DNA of 64,000 bases from Neotamlana nanhaiensis. Lineage in GTDB: Bacteria > Bacteroidota > Bacteroidia > Flavobacteriales > Flavobacteriaceae. The DNA is taken from positions 1-64,000 of the forward strand of contig NZ_JTDV01000014.1 in the NCBI RefSeq assembly GCF_000943555.1, written 5' to 3'. This document shows positions 17,053-25,790 of this stretch, in pieces. Positions within the stretch are counted from its first letter, which is position 1; every line of letters starts with the position of its first letter. A program made the translations under genes and the position numbers. Below the pieces are notes generated by a model. It was not told where the DNA came from. It was given only the letters and a program-made list of their open reading frames with translations, and did not search any database.

Positions 17053-17976
17053 ATGACGAAAAACACGATTCATAAAATCAATTCTATAAGCGAATTTCAC
17101 AGCATCCGTGGCTTATCCAAACCCGAGCATCCTTTAATTAGCCTGGTAGATTATCGAGCCGTAATACACAAACCCGAATTTAACAATGTGTCTTGGTTAC
17201 AAACCTACTACTCTATTGCTTTAAAAAAAGATGTTCCTGGAAAATATCGCTATGGGCAACAAGCTTACGATTTTGATGATGGCTTAATGTCGTTTTTCGC
17301 ACCAAATCAAATTTTAAATATTGAGTACGTCCAAAACGACTCAAACAAAACACCATCGGGATGGATTTTACTTATCCATCCCGATTTTTTATGGCAAACC
17401 CCGCTTGCCAAAACGATAAAAGACTATCAATTTTTTAATTACGATATTACTGAAGCTCTATTTTTATCGGAAAAAGAGGAAGCTGTAATTGCTAATATTT
17501 TAAAAGGTATAAAACAGGAATATCATAGCAATATTGATGCTTACAGCCAAAGCATTATAATTTCTCAAGTAGAACTTTTACTCAACTACGCACAACGCTT
17601 TTACAACAGGCAATTTATTACACGTAAAAAAAACAACCATGATGTACTAAATCAGTTAAATCAAGTTCTAGATACGTATTTTAAAAACGAAAACGGACAA
17701 CATTCAGGCTTACCGTCGGTACAATTTATTGCTGATGCTCTGCATTTATCGCCTTCTTACCTAAGTAACCTGTTAAAATCGTTAACCGGTTTAAGCACAC
17801 AGCAACATATTCACGAAAAGCTTATTGAAAAAGCAAAAGAACAACTTAGCACGACATCGTTAAGCATTAGCGAAATTGCATTTAGCCTTGGTTTCGAGCA
17901 TTCGCAGTCGTTTAGCAAATTTTTCAAAACCAAAACAAAACAATCGCCATCTGTTTTTAGAAGTTATTTTAACTAA
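17053..17976 (+). CDS. AraC-family transcriptional regulator
   Basis: 307 residues. The N-terminal ligand-binding cupin-like half spans about 1-190 (FAPNQILNIEYVQND, GWILLIHPDFLW). The C-terminal double helix-turn-helix spans about 205-305: FIADALHLSPSYLSNLLKSLTG is the first HTH, and LSISEIAFSLGFEHSQSFSKFFKTKTKQSPSVFR is the second with the family signature. ATG 17053 is chosen because the upstream extension overlaps the SDR stop. Probably controls the SDR promoter through the tandem repeats at 16204-16245. Confidence 0.92.
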   Translation: MTKNTIHKINSISEFHSIRGLSKPEHPLISLVDYRAVIHKPEFNNVSWLQTYYSIALKKDVPGKYRYGQQAYDFDDGLMSFFAPNQILNIEYVQNDSNKTPSGWILLIHPDFLWQTPLAKTIKDYQFFNYDITEALFLSEKEEAVIANILKGIKQEYHSNIDAYSQSIIISQVELLLNYAQRFYNRQFITRKKNNHDVLNQLNQVLDTYFKNENGQHSGLPSVQFIADALHLSPSYLSNLLKSLTGLSTQQHIHEKLIEKAKEQLSTTSLSISEIAFSLGFEHSQSFSKFFKTKTKQSPSVFRSYFN

Positions 17977-18024
17977 ACATTAAAGTTTTAGGCTAATTAA
18001 TTTAACATTTTTTAATATAAACGT

Positions 18025-18059
18025 TCACAATTTTAAAAGTATTACTATTAAATTTGTGA
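18025..18059 (+). promoter_or_regulatory. Promoter and candidate TetR operator of the export operon
   Basis: Inverted repeat TCACAATTTTAA (18025-18036) and TTAAATTTGTGA (18048-18059): 11 of 12 positions pair across an 11-nt spacer. The right arm contains the exact -7 box TAAATTTG (18049-18056), 21 bases before the TetR start. A repressor bound here would block RNA polymerase, as expected of TetR autoregulation (inference). Confidence 0.5.
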
Positions 18060-18077
18060 GGTATACATTTATATTCT

Positions 18078-18758
18078 ATGGTAGAATTATTAGAAAGTTT
18101 TAAAATTGAGGTGCCCTCGGGTATTTTTATTAAAGACCCTGAAACCTCAAGTTTAGGAAAACGTATAGTAAAGCACAGCATTTTATTAATAGACCAATTA
18201 GGTTTTGAACAATTCACTTTTAAAAAATTGGGTGAAGCCATAAACTCAAACGAAAGTTCTATTTACAGGTATTTTGAGAGCAAACACCATTTACTGATGT
18301 ATTTAACATCTTGGTATTGGGTTTGGATTGAGTACCAACTCATGCTTGAAACTTACGCCCTAAAAAATCCAGAAAAAAAACTTAAAAAAAGCGTTGCTGT
18401 TTTAACACGTACCACCAAAGAAGACAGCAATTTCGAACATATTAACGAAGTTATTTTAAACAAAATTGTAATTAACGAAAACGCAAAGGTTTACTTAACC
18501 TGTGATGTAGATACCGAAAACGAAGAAGGTTTTTTTATGCCCTACAAACGCGTTGTTAAACGTTTTGCTTCAATAATTTTAGAGTTTAACACCACATACA
18601 AATACCCATTGAGTTTAGCCAACACCATTATAGAAGGCGCTTTACAACAGCACTTCTTTAAAAATCATTTTAAAAATATTACCAACTGCGACGAGAAGAC
18701 ATCTGTAACTAAGTTTTACACGAACTTAATCTTTAACACGTTAAAGTATGAAAAGTAA
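18078..18758 (+). CDS. TetR/AcrR-family transcriptional regulator
   Basis: 226 residues. The N-terminal helix-turn-helix spans about 30-75 (FEQFTFKKLGEAINSNESSIYRYFESKHHLLMYL), with the recognition helix SSIYRYF typical of TetR proteins. The C-terminal ligand and dimerisation domain is all helical and not similar to a known ligand class. Its end overlaps the ABC transporter start by 11 bases, tying it to the ABC-HlyD-TolC operon it heads. Probably an autorepressor acting on the inverted repeat just upstream. Confidence 0.9.
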   Translation: MVELLESFKIEVPSGIFIKDPETSSLGKRIVKHSILLIDQLGFEQFTFKKLGEAINSNESSIYRYFESKHHLLMYLTSWYWVWIEYQLMLETYALKNPEKKLKKSVAVLTRTTKEDSNFEHINEVILNKIVINENAKVYLTCDVDTENEEGFFMPYKRVVKRFASIILEFNTTYKYPLSLANTIIEGALQQHFFKNHFKNITNCDEKTSVTKFYTNLIFNTLKYEK

Positions 18759-20412
18759 AAACGCCTTATCGCCCTGGAAACGTTTTTTAGGTCTTGTACA
18801 ATTAGAGAAAAAAGATATTTTTAAAGTTGCAAATTTTGCTATTTTTGAAGGTATTCTAGCCTTAACACTTCCGTTAGGAATTCAAGCTATTATTACCCTT
18901 TTACAAGGCGGACAAGTATCGACTTCGTGGATTGTTTTAGTAGTTTTAGTAACCACTGGTGTTGCTTTTACTGGTATTTTAAAGCTTATTCAAATACGAA
19001 TTATTGAAAGTATACAACAACGTATTTTTACACGTGCGTCGTTTGAACTTGCCTATCGTTTTCCAAAAATTAAAATGAACGAAATGCGCAACTACTATTT
19101 ACCAGAGTTAGCCAACCGTTTTTTTGATACCTTAAGCATTCAAAAAGGTTTATCTAAAATTTTAATTGATATTCCTTCGGCGTTTATTCAAATTATTTTC
19201 GCCTTAATATTATTGGCGTTTTATCATCCGTTTTTCATCTTTTTTGGTTTACTACTCATTGGTCTCATTTTTATTGTATTTAAATATACGGCCCAAAAAG
19301 GATTAGACACGAGTTTAGAAGAATCGAAATACAAGTATAAAGTGGCGCACTGGCTAGAAGAAATTGCCCGTACGGTCATCAGCTTTAAACTTTCAGGAAA
19401 AACCAATTTGGCTTTAAATAAAACCGACGATTTAGTTTATGATTATGTAAATGGTCGTGAAAAACACTTTAAAATCCTATTACTTCAATTTAAACAAATG
19501 ATTGGTTTTAAGGTAGTGGTTACAGCAGGCTTATTACTTGTTGGTGGTTATTTGGTATTGCATCAGCAAATGAATATTGGTCAGTTTGTCGCTGCCGAAA
19601 TTATCATCATATTAATTATAGCGTCGGTTGAAAAGCTTATTTTAGGCTTAGAATCGTTTTACGATGTTCTTACAGCGATTGAAAAACTGGGACAAGTTGT
19701 AGACAAATCTATAGAAAACCAATCTGGTGAAGAAGTTTCAGAAATCAAACCTATCACCATTGAATTAAACAACGCCGATTACCGCGTTGCCAATCGTAAA
19801 AAGCCAATTCTGGAAGATATTTCGTTTACCATCGAACCATCAGATCGCGTCCTTATTCAAGGTGAAAGTGGTTCGGGTAAATCTACTTTGCTTCAACTTA
19901 TTTCTGGAGTTTTAATGCCTACCGATGGTCATATTTACATCAATAATTTATCTATTGAAAGCTTACACATCAACAAATATCGTTCTCATTTAGGTATGGT
20001 AAATTCTGAAGAAACACCTTTTGAAGGTACTATTCGAGAAAACTTAACCTTTGCAAACCCCGAAATTAAAGACGAAGAAATTTTTGAAATGCTTGAAAAA
20101 GTAGGTTTAGGAAACTTTATTAAACAACAACCAAAAGGCTTAAACACACTTTTAAAACCCGAAGGAAAGCAAATTCCTTATTTTATTTCGGCAAAACTAC
20201 TGCTTGCCCGTGCCATACTTAAAAAGCCTAAAGTGCTTATTTTAGAAGAGCCTTTAAAGCAGTTTAACATAGAAGAATCTGAAAAAATATTCAGTTTTAT
20301 TTGCGATCCTAAAAACCCATGGAGTGTTATTGTTGTTAGTAATTTAAATGTCTGGAAACGCATGTGTAATAAGCACATAACTTTAGAAGACGGTAAAATC
20401 ATTAAATCGTAA
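18748..20412 (+). CDS. ABC exporter (fused permease-ATPase) with degenerate nucleotide-binding domain
   Basis: Inner-membrane half transporter of 554 residues. The transmembrane domain spans about 20-310 (LTLPLGIQAIITLL, IIFALILLAFYHPFFIFF and others), and the ATPase domain about 330-554. Walker A is intact (GESGSGKST from residue 372). The LSGGQ signature is not recognisable (FISAKLLLARAIL occupies its place), Walker B ends LILEEP with Glu500 where Asp is usual, and the switch histidine is replaced (VIVVSNLNVW). It may still hydrolyse ATP weakly or be driven by a partner. The following HlyD and TolC genes make it the motor of a type I/tripartite exporter; no peptidase domain is present. The cargo is unknown. 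Confidence 0.88.
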   Translation: MKSKNALSPWKRFLGLVQLEKKDIFKVANFAIFEGILALTLPLGIQAIITLLQGGQVSTSWIVLVVLVTTGVAFTGILKLIQIRIIESIQQRIFTRASFELAYRFPKIKMNEMRNYYLPELANRFFDTLSIQKGLSKILIDIPSAFIQIIFALILLAFYHPFFIFFGLLLIGLIFIVFKYTAQKGLDTSLEESKYKYKVAHWLEEIARTVISFKLSGKTNLALNKTDDLVYDYVNGREKHFKILLLQFKQMIGFKVVVTAGLLLVGGYLVLHQQMNIGQFVAAEIIIILIIASVEKLILGLESFYDVLTAIEKLGQVVDKSIENQSGEEVSEIKPITIELNNADYRVANRKKPILEDISFTIEPSDRVLIQGESGSGKSTLLQLISGVLMPTDGHIYINNLSIESLHINKYRSHLGMVNSEETPFEGTIRENLTFANPEIKDEEIFEMLEKVGLGNFIKQQPKGLNTLLKPEGKQIPYFISAKLLLARAILKKPKVLILEEPLKQFNIEESEKIFSFICDPKNPWSVIVVSNLNVWKRMCNKHITLEDGKIIKS

Positions 20413-20417
20413 ATATT

Positions 20418-21782
20418 ATGCTTAATATATCTAAAAATAAAGTTTCAAATTTTCTCGATTTAAACAATTACAAAGCAGGTAAAGCCACATTACACAACAA
20501 TCAGCACAAATTATTTAGGCGTGTACTTATTACCAGTGCTATTTTAGTGATTATTATTTTGCTTTTACCATGGACACAGAACATTACCAGTAAAGGTATT
20601 GTAACCACTTTAAAACCTAATCAGCGCCCACAAACACTGCAATCGCCAATTCCTGGTAGAATAGATGCTTGGTTTGTACAAGAAGGAGATTATGTAAAAG
20701 CAGGCGATACCATTTTAAAAATTTCTGAAATTAAAAGCGAATATTTCGACGACCAATTAACCACCAGAACGAGCGACCAAATTAAAGCTAAATCGGCTTC
20801 AGTTAATGCGTATCGTGGTAAGGTTGATGCTTTAAAAAATCAATATAATGCGCTTCAACAAGAGCAAAAGCTAAAATTAGAGCAAGCTAAAAACAAATTA
20901 ATGCAATCGAAACTTAAAGTACAGTCTGATAGCATTGATTTAGAAGCCGCCAAAACAAAATCTAATATTGCAAAAACGCAATTTGAGCGTACTGTTTCCC
21001 TTCAGGAAGAAGGCTTAAAAGCAGTTAAAGATGTTGAAGAATATCGAAACAAACTTCAAGAAGCCACCGCAAAATTAATTTCGCAAGAAAACAAATTACT
21101 GGCTTCAAAAAATGAGGTGATTAATGCAGAACTTAGTGTTTCAACTATAATAACCTCTTACAACGACAAAATAGCTAAAGCGCAAAGTGATTTATACTCG
21201 GCCGAATCGAGCGCCTTAGATACCGAGGCTCAAGTATCTAAATTAGAAAACAGTCTTGCAAACTACACCAAACGTAACAGCTTACAGTATATTGTTGCGC
21301 CGCAGGACGGTTACATTAACAAAGCCATAAAATCTGGCATTGGCGAAACCTTTAAAGAAGGTGAACCTTTGGTTGGCATTATGCCTGCAAACTACGACCT
21401 AGCTGTTGAAATGTTTGTAAAACCAATCGATTTACCATTGTTACATTTAGGCGAGCACGTACAAGTTCAGTTTGATGGATGGCCAGCCATTGTATTTAGC
21501 GGATGGCCCAATGTGAGTTACGGAACCTATGGCGCTGTAATCGTTGCCATTGAAAACTTTGCAAATGCCAATGGTATGTATCGTGTTTTAATTACTCGCG
21601 ACCCGGACTACGAGCCTTGGCCAGAAGCATTACGTGTTGGTTCTGGAGCACAAACCATTGCCCTACTTGAAGATGTACCTATTTGGTTCGAAATATGGCG
21701 ACAAATTAACAGTTTCCCTCCTAATTTTTACACGCCTAACGGCAATGAAGCTTCAAAAGCTAGTGATGCTAAAAAAAAATAA
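20418..21782 (+). CDS. HlyD-family periplasmic adaptor (membrane fusion protein)
   Basis: Bridges the ABC exporter and the outer-membrane channel. 454 residues: a short cytoplasmic N-terminus, one transmembrane helix (RRVLITSAILVIIILLLPW, about 35-53), a lipoyl/biotinyl-like half (SPIPGRIDAWFVQEGDYVKAGDTILKI), a long coiled-coil hairpin rich in Lys, Glu and Gln (about 110-285), the second lipoyl half (YIVAPQDGYINKAIKSGIGETFKEGEPLVGI), and a beta-barrel domain. It begins 5 bases after the ABC gene stop and is followed by TolC. Confidence 0.92.
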   Translation: MLNISKNKVSNFLDLNNYKAGKATLHNNQHKLFRRVLITSAILVIIILLLPWTQNITSKGIVTTLKPNQRPQTLQSPIPGRIDAWFVQEGDYVKAGDTILKISEIKSEYFDDQLTTRTSDQIKAKSASVNAYRGKVDALKNQYNALQQEQKLKLEQAKNKLMQSKLKVQSDSIDLEAAKTKSNIAKTQFERTVSLQEEGLKAVKDVEEYRNKLQEATAKLISQENKLLASKNEVINAELSVSTIITSYNDKIAKAQSDLYSAESSALDTEAQVSKLENSLANYTKRNSLQYIVAPQDGYINKAIKSGIGETFKEGEPLVGIMPANYDLAVEMFVKPIDLPLLHLGEHVQVQFDGWPAIVFSGWPNVSYGTYGAVIVAIENFANANGMYRVLITRDPDYEPWPEALRVGSGAQTIALLEDVPIWFEIWRQINSFPPNFYTPNGNEASKASDAKKK

Positions 21783-21803
21783 ATAAAGCTGTATTTATTG
21801 CGA

Positions 21804-23231
21804 ATGATTATAAACATAAAACATATTAACGCTCTTAAAACACTAAGTTTTATTTGTCTTTTTACTTTGAATTTTTCTGCGGAAGGACAAATAACTAACG
21901 ATAGTATTTTTACCCTCGAAGAATATTTGGGTATTGTAAAGCAGTTTCATCCTATTGCAAAACAAGCACGACTTATTGCTAGCGAAGGTGAAGCCAAATT
22001 ACTAAAAGCCCGTGGTACTTTTGACCCCAAAATTCAAGTCGATTTTAATAATAAAGAATTTAAAGGCACCGAATATTACAACAAACTCAACGCTGCTTTT
22101 AAAATTCCTACTTGGTACGGCATTGAATTAAAAGCTAATTACGAAGATAATGAAGGATATTATTTAAGTCGAGAATCTACCGTTCCTGAAGATGGTTTAT
22201 ATAGCGTTGGCGTGTCTATGTCGTTAGCCAAAGGTTTTTTAGCCAACGAGCGCATGACGACTTTAAAACAAGCTAAACTTTACAAAAACATCGCTATAAA
22301 CAAACAGCGCTCAACAGTAAACGAAGTGCTTTACAATGCCATTTCAACGTATTTTAATTGGTTAAAATCGTATCAAGAATTTCAAGTTTACAATGATTAT
22401 TTAGTTAATGCAGACGAACGTTTGCAAAACGTAATCACTAGTTTTGAAGCTGGAGACAAACCTGCGGTAGACACACTTGAGGCAAGCATAAATTATAAAA
22501 ACCGTGCGCTTGATGTTGAAAAATCGCGTATTAAATACCTAAAATCGCAATTGGAACTATCCAATTATTTATGGCTAGAAAATAACATTCCCGTAGAACT
22601 CGATTACAGTTTAAAACCTGATGTTAACTCGCCTTTGGTAGTCGATACGGTTTTAAACAGTAGTGTTTTACAGGTAACGGATAGTATTTTAGAAAATCAC
22701 CCAAAAATTAAAGCGCTAGAGCTTAAACAAAAACAACTCGTGCTAGAGCGCCGCTTAAAAACAAGTAATTTACTACCAAAAATTGATGTACAATATAATT
22801 TTTTAACCAGCGATTACGAGCAAATAAACTCCCTTAATACCGCCAATTATAAAGCAGGAATAAATGTTAGCGTGCCATTATTTTTACGAAAAGAACGTGG
22901 CGATTTAAAACTAGCCAAAATAAAATTACAAGATGTTAACTTCGATTTATCGGCAACCCGAGTAAGTTTGCTAAACAAAATAAATGCGGTACAGCAAGAA
23001 ATTAACTCCTACGAAACCCAAAGTAGCATTGTAGAAAACTTAGTTGATGACTACAAAAAGCTAGTTATCGCTGAAGAAAAAAAGTTTCAATTAGGTGAAG
23101 GCTCACTCTTCTTAATTAATTATCGCGAAGCTAAACTTATTGAAACCGAACTTAAAAACATCGATGTGATAAACAAGGTTTTAAACACCAAAGCTAATTT
23201 TGCACAGATTTTGAATACGCTTGAAGAGTAA
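21804..23231 (+). CDS. TolC-family outer-membrane efflux protein
   Basis: Outer-membrane channel for the tripartite exporter. 475 residues from ATG 21804; an in-frame TTG six bases earlier is less likely. A signal peptide ends near FSAEGQ. Two internally similar TolC halves are visible, each with long amphipathic helices (YNAISTYFNWLKSYQEFQVYNDYLVNADERLQNV; LLNKINAVQQEINSYETQ) and strands between (AFKIPTWYGIELKANYED; KAGINVSVPLFLRKERGDLKLAK). It is the last gene of the TetR-ABC-HlyD-TolC operon. Confidence 0.92.
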   Translation: MIINIKHINALKTLSFICLFTLNFSAEGQITNDSIFTLEEYLGIVKQFHPIAKQARLIASEGEAKLLKARGTFDPKIQVDFNNKEFKGTEYYNKLNAAFKIPTWYGIELKANYEDNEGYYLSRESTVPEDGLYSVGVSMSLAKGFLANERMTTLKQAKLYKNIAINKQRSTVNEVLYNAISTYFNWLKSYQEFQVYNDYLVNADERLQNVITSFEAGDKPAVDTLEASINYKNRALDVEKSRIKYLKSQLELSNYLWLENNIPVELDYSLKPDVNSPLVVDTVLNSSVLQVTDSILENHPKIKALELKQKQLVLERRLKTSNLLPKIDVQYNFLTSDYEQINSLNTANYKAGINVSVPLFLRKERGDLKLAKIKLQDVNFDLSATRVSLLNKINAVQQEINSYETQSSIVENLVDDYKKLVIAEEKKFQLGEGSLFLINYREAKLIETELKNIDVINKVLNTKANFAQILNTLEE

Positions 23232-23275
23232 TGGTTTCCTGTTGACTTTGTAAATAATTTCGACTAACTTAGTTC

Positions 23276-23351
23276 CTGCCCGACGACAGGCGGGTAACGT
23301 GTGATATAAGTCATTTAAATGACGTTATATCATTAAAGTTGTAGTGCATTA
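23276..23351. repeat. Upstream boundary of the TPR-gene cassette: hairpin, TAACG palindrome and inverted repeat
   Basis: Three structures lie between the TolC stop and the TPR gene. A GC hairpin, CCTGCCCG...CAGGCGGG, is at 23276-23295. A near-perfect palindrome at 23302-23332 (TGATATAAGTCATTT against AAATGACGTTATATCA, one bulged C) is bracketed by TAACG (23295-23299) and CGTTA (23323-23327). GTTGTAGTGCATTA at 23338-23351 is the inverted copy (13 of 14) of the sequence directly after the gene. Confidence 0.6.
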
Positions 23352-23369
23352 AAGAGACCTAAAAACTGA

Positions 23370-25526
23370 ATGAAAAAAAGCGAGAAAATTCTAATTATTA
23401 TTATTCTACTTCTATTTATTGGAGTTTTAATATTCGGACATCATTTTACTACACCTCTTTTAATTATTACCTCTATTTTAAGTATTTGCTACATATTTGG
23501 TGGCTTTTATTTTTTAAATTATCAAAATGACAATGCCAAACTGAAAATATTAGCAGGAATAATTATAGGCTCTGCTCTAGGTGTTTTCACCTTTACATTA
23601 TGGCTTCCAGTATCTATATTTAGAAAGATTTTAGTTTCCATAAATATCATATTTTCAATTTTATTAATTGGAATATGGATTAAGAATAAAAATAATTTTA
23701 ATAAAGAACTTAAATATATTTTTTTTAGATCTATAACTATAGCGGTTATTACTTCATTTTTTACTTTTTCTAGTGTTCATTTTAAAACCTACAGGGATTT
23801 CTTATTAAGTATGCTTAAGCCAGATTCTAGTTTATCGAATAATTTATTAATGTTTGAAAAAATAGACGAGTATAAAAAATTTATGAATTTAAAAGCATAT
23901 GACCAAGCTATTAACAAAGCTAAAGAGGCAATTGTATATGGTAAGAAATGGAGAAATTATGATACTCTCTACTATCAAGACTTTTCAGGAACATATGAAT
24001 TTTTATCAGATGCTTATATAGACTATGGAGATGATTTTTATAATAAAAATGATTTTAAAAATGCCTTAAATAATTATATAAAAGCAGATAGTGTTTTAAC
24101 ACATAAAGAACATAAACCGAAATATGTAAAATCTACAGAAAGTGATATATATTGGAATCGTTATAATCTATTATTAACATATAATAAACTTTCAGATTAT
24201 GACAATTATGATTCTGAACTTGATTATTTGGTTGATAATTATCTAAAAGTAAAAGACACTTTTGACATCGACTATCACTACATATTAGAAAACGCGTCTA
24301 ACAATTATTACACACGTTCATATTATAGTGATGCTATAGACTTAAATAAAGCATCTTTAATTATTTTAAATCAAGACAGTATTAACAATATAAATTCATT
24401 TAAGAGCACCTATGTTCGATTGATTAAAAATTATTTGATTACAGATAGCACCGAAACTGCAAAAACATATTTAAACAAATATGGGAAAATCACTTCAAAT
24501 AACGACTGCCGATATTTATTCTACAAAACTAGAATTCTACAAAAAGAAAATATTAAAGAAGCTTTAGATGTTGCTAAAAAAACTTGTAAATGTTTTGAGC
24601 AAGAAAACAAACCGACCAGTTTATTTTTTTCAAATCTGTTATTACTAAAATTAGAACTTGAAAACTCAAATTACAAGAACTTTGAAAAGCAAATAAAAAC
24701 TACCCAAGATTTAATTTCTCAAATTGAGAATAAAAGCTATAATCAAGCATTTATAGATGAACTTTTCGCTTATTATAATTTTATAAAAGGAAATTATATT
24801 GAATCAAAAAAGTATTATGTAAAAGCTCTTAATAATCCTAAAAACTTTGAAGAAGTCCAAAAAAATTCAATCGAATTGAAAATAGCTCAAATAAATGACG
24901 AGCTGGATATTAGCTATGATAGAAATAGCCTTAACTTAAAAATTATCAATTTTTTATCCGAGTATGAAACCAATTATCCAAGCACTACTACTTTTCATAA
25001 CGATTTAGGGAATATCAACACTGGATTTAATAAAAAACTATCTGACTCAATTTTTAAAGTAACAATTGAATGCCATAAAAATTTTGGAATCAGTAAATCT
25101 TCTAAAATAGGAATTGCATACAATGGTTTAGCAACAAATCAATTTTATCGTAAAAAGTATAAAAAAGCTGATTCACTATATACAATTGCAATAAAAAAAC
25201 TAGATGATTTTTATGGCAAACAAAACAATGTAAATCAGCTTATATGTTATTCAAATATTATTGAATTAAAATTAAAACAGAAAAAATATGACCAAGCTTT
25301 AGATTTCTTAAAGAAAGCCCAATTAACGAAAACAAATTGTTTCCATACAGAAGTAACAATATATGATGCATATCTGCTGAAATTAGAAGGAGACATAATT
25401 AAAGAGAATAAAAAAGACATAAATCTATCAACCGAAAAATATAATCAAGCATTAGAGATGGCAAAAAATTATTTTGATAATAATCACACATTTATAGTTG
25501 AATTAAAGAATAAAATAAAACAATAA
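23370..25526 (+). CDS. Membrane protein with C-terminal TPR array, in a cassette-like setting
   Basis: Function unknown. 718 residues. The first about 150 hold roughly five transmembrane helices (ILIIIILLLFIGVLIFG, LLIITSILSICYIFGGFYFL, ILAGIIIGSALGVFTFTLWL, ILVSINIIFSILLIGIWI, ITIAVITSFFTFSS). The rest is all helical with TPR-like pairs (YDQAINKAKEAIVYGKKW, NALNNYIKADSVL, YDQALDFLKKAQL, YNQALEMAKNYF). It is markedly more A/T-rich than the export operon before it and mpl after it. Its stop codon TAA is the first triplet of the folded downstream site, as in integron cassettes where the gene runs up to attC. Probably a recently gained single-gene unit (inference). Confidence 0.85.
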   Translation: MKKSEKILIIIILLLFIGVLIFGHHFTTPLLIITSILSICYIFGGFYFLNYQNDNAKLKILAGIIIGSALGVFTFTLWLPVSIFRKILVSINIIFSILLIGIWIKNKNNFNKELKYIFFRSITIAVITSFFTFSSVHFKTYRDFLLSMLKPDSSLSNNLLMFEKIDEYKKFMNLKAYDQAINKAKEAIVYGKKWRNYDTLYYQDFSGTYEFLSDAYIDYGDDFYNKNDFKNALNNYIKADSVLTHKEHKPKYVKSTESDIYWNRYNLLLTYNKLSDYDNYDSELDYLVDNYLKVKDTFDIDYHYILENASNNYYTRSYYSDAIDLNKASLIILNQDSINNINSFKSTYVRLIKNYLITDSTETAKTYLNKYGKITSNNDCRYLFYKTRILQKENIKEALDVAKKTCKCFEQENKPTSLFFSNLLLLKLELENSNYKNFEKQIKTTQDLISQIENKSYNQAFIDELFAYYNFIKGNYIESKKYYVKALNNPKNFEEVQKNSIELKIAQINDELDISYDRNSLNLKIINFLSEYETNYPSTTTFHNDLGNINTGFNKKLSDSIFKVTIECHKNFGISKSSKIGIAYNGLATNQFYRKKYKKADSLYTIAIKKLDDFYGKQNNVNQLICYSNIIELKLKQKKYDQALDFLKKAQLTKTNCFHTEVTIYDAYLLKLEGDIIKENKKDINLSTEKYNQALEMAKNYFDNNHTFIVELKNKIKQ

Positions 25527-25661
25527 CGCACTACAACCATGGCTATAAGTAATTGCTCATTCTCACCTACTTCTGAAAATCCTCGCGGATTTTCAGTTTG
25601 GTGTGTACTTGCAAAGTTAAGTGCTAAACCACGCAACTACTCATAGCCGAGAACGTTAAAC
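25524..25661. repeat. attC-like, 138-bp folded site after the TPR gene
   Basis: Nested inverted repeats: TAACG (25524-25528) with CGTTA (25654-25658); GGCTATAAGTAATTG (25541-25555) with CAACTACTCATAGCC (25634-25648), 13 of 15 paired, with both mismatches becoming G-T wobbles on the bottom strand; and a perfect 10-bp hairpin CTGAAAATCC/GGATTTTCAG (25573-25596, loop TCGC). The right end GTTAAAC (25655-25661) fits the attC core GTTRRRY; on the left only the AAC triplet of RYYYAAC is conserved. GCACTACAAC (25528-25537) repeats inverted upstream of the gene. No integrase gene is in the window. Confidence 0.5.
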
Positions 25662-25706
25662 GAAACTACCCTATCACCCTGTTAACTTTATCAAAACCCA
25701 ATCTTT

Positions 25707-25786
25707 CTGGAATTCCGTACGAAATGCGGAATCTATAAAAGCAAAACTTCAATTCGATAAGATCCTGAATCAAGTTCAGGATGACA
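25707..25786. repeat. Pair of REP-like palindromes before mpl (3' side)
   Basis: Two hairpins: ATTCCGTACGAAATGCGGAAT (6-bp stem) near 25712-25732, and the 27-nt hairpin at 25760-25786 with stem ATCCTGAA/TTCAGGAT and 5-nt loop. The second, read on the minus strand, matches the hairpin at 62312-62338 at 22 of 27 positions, so it belongs to a dispersed family. Confidence 0.6.
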
Positions 25787-25790
25787 AAAT

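Noticed and set aside
25524-25661. Folded site as a plain intrinsic terminator
   Set aside because: No T run follows the stems, and the arms extend over 130 bp with a conserved-looking outer pair; termination cannot be fully excluded.
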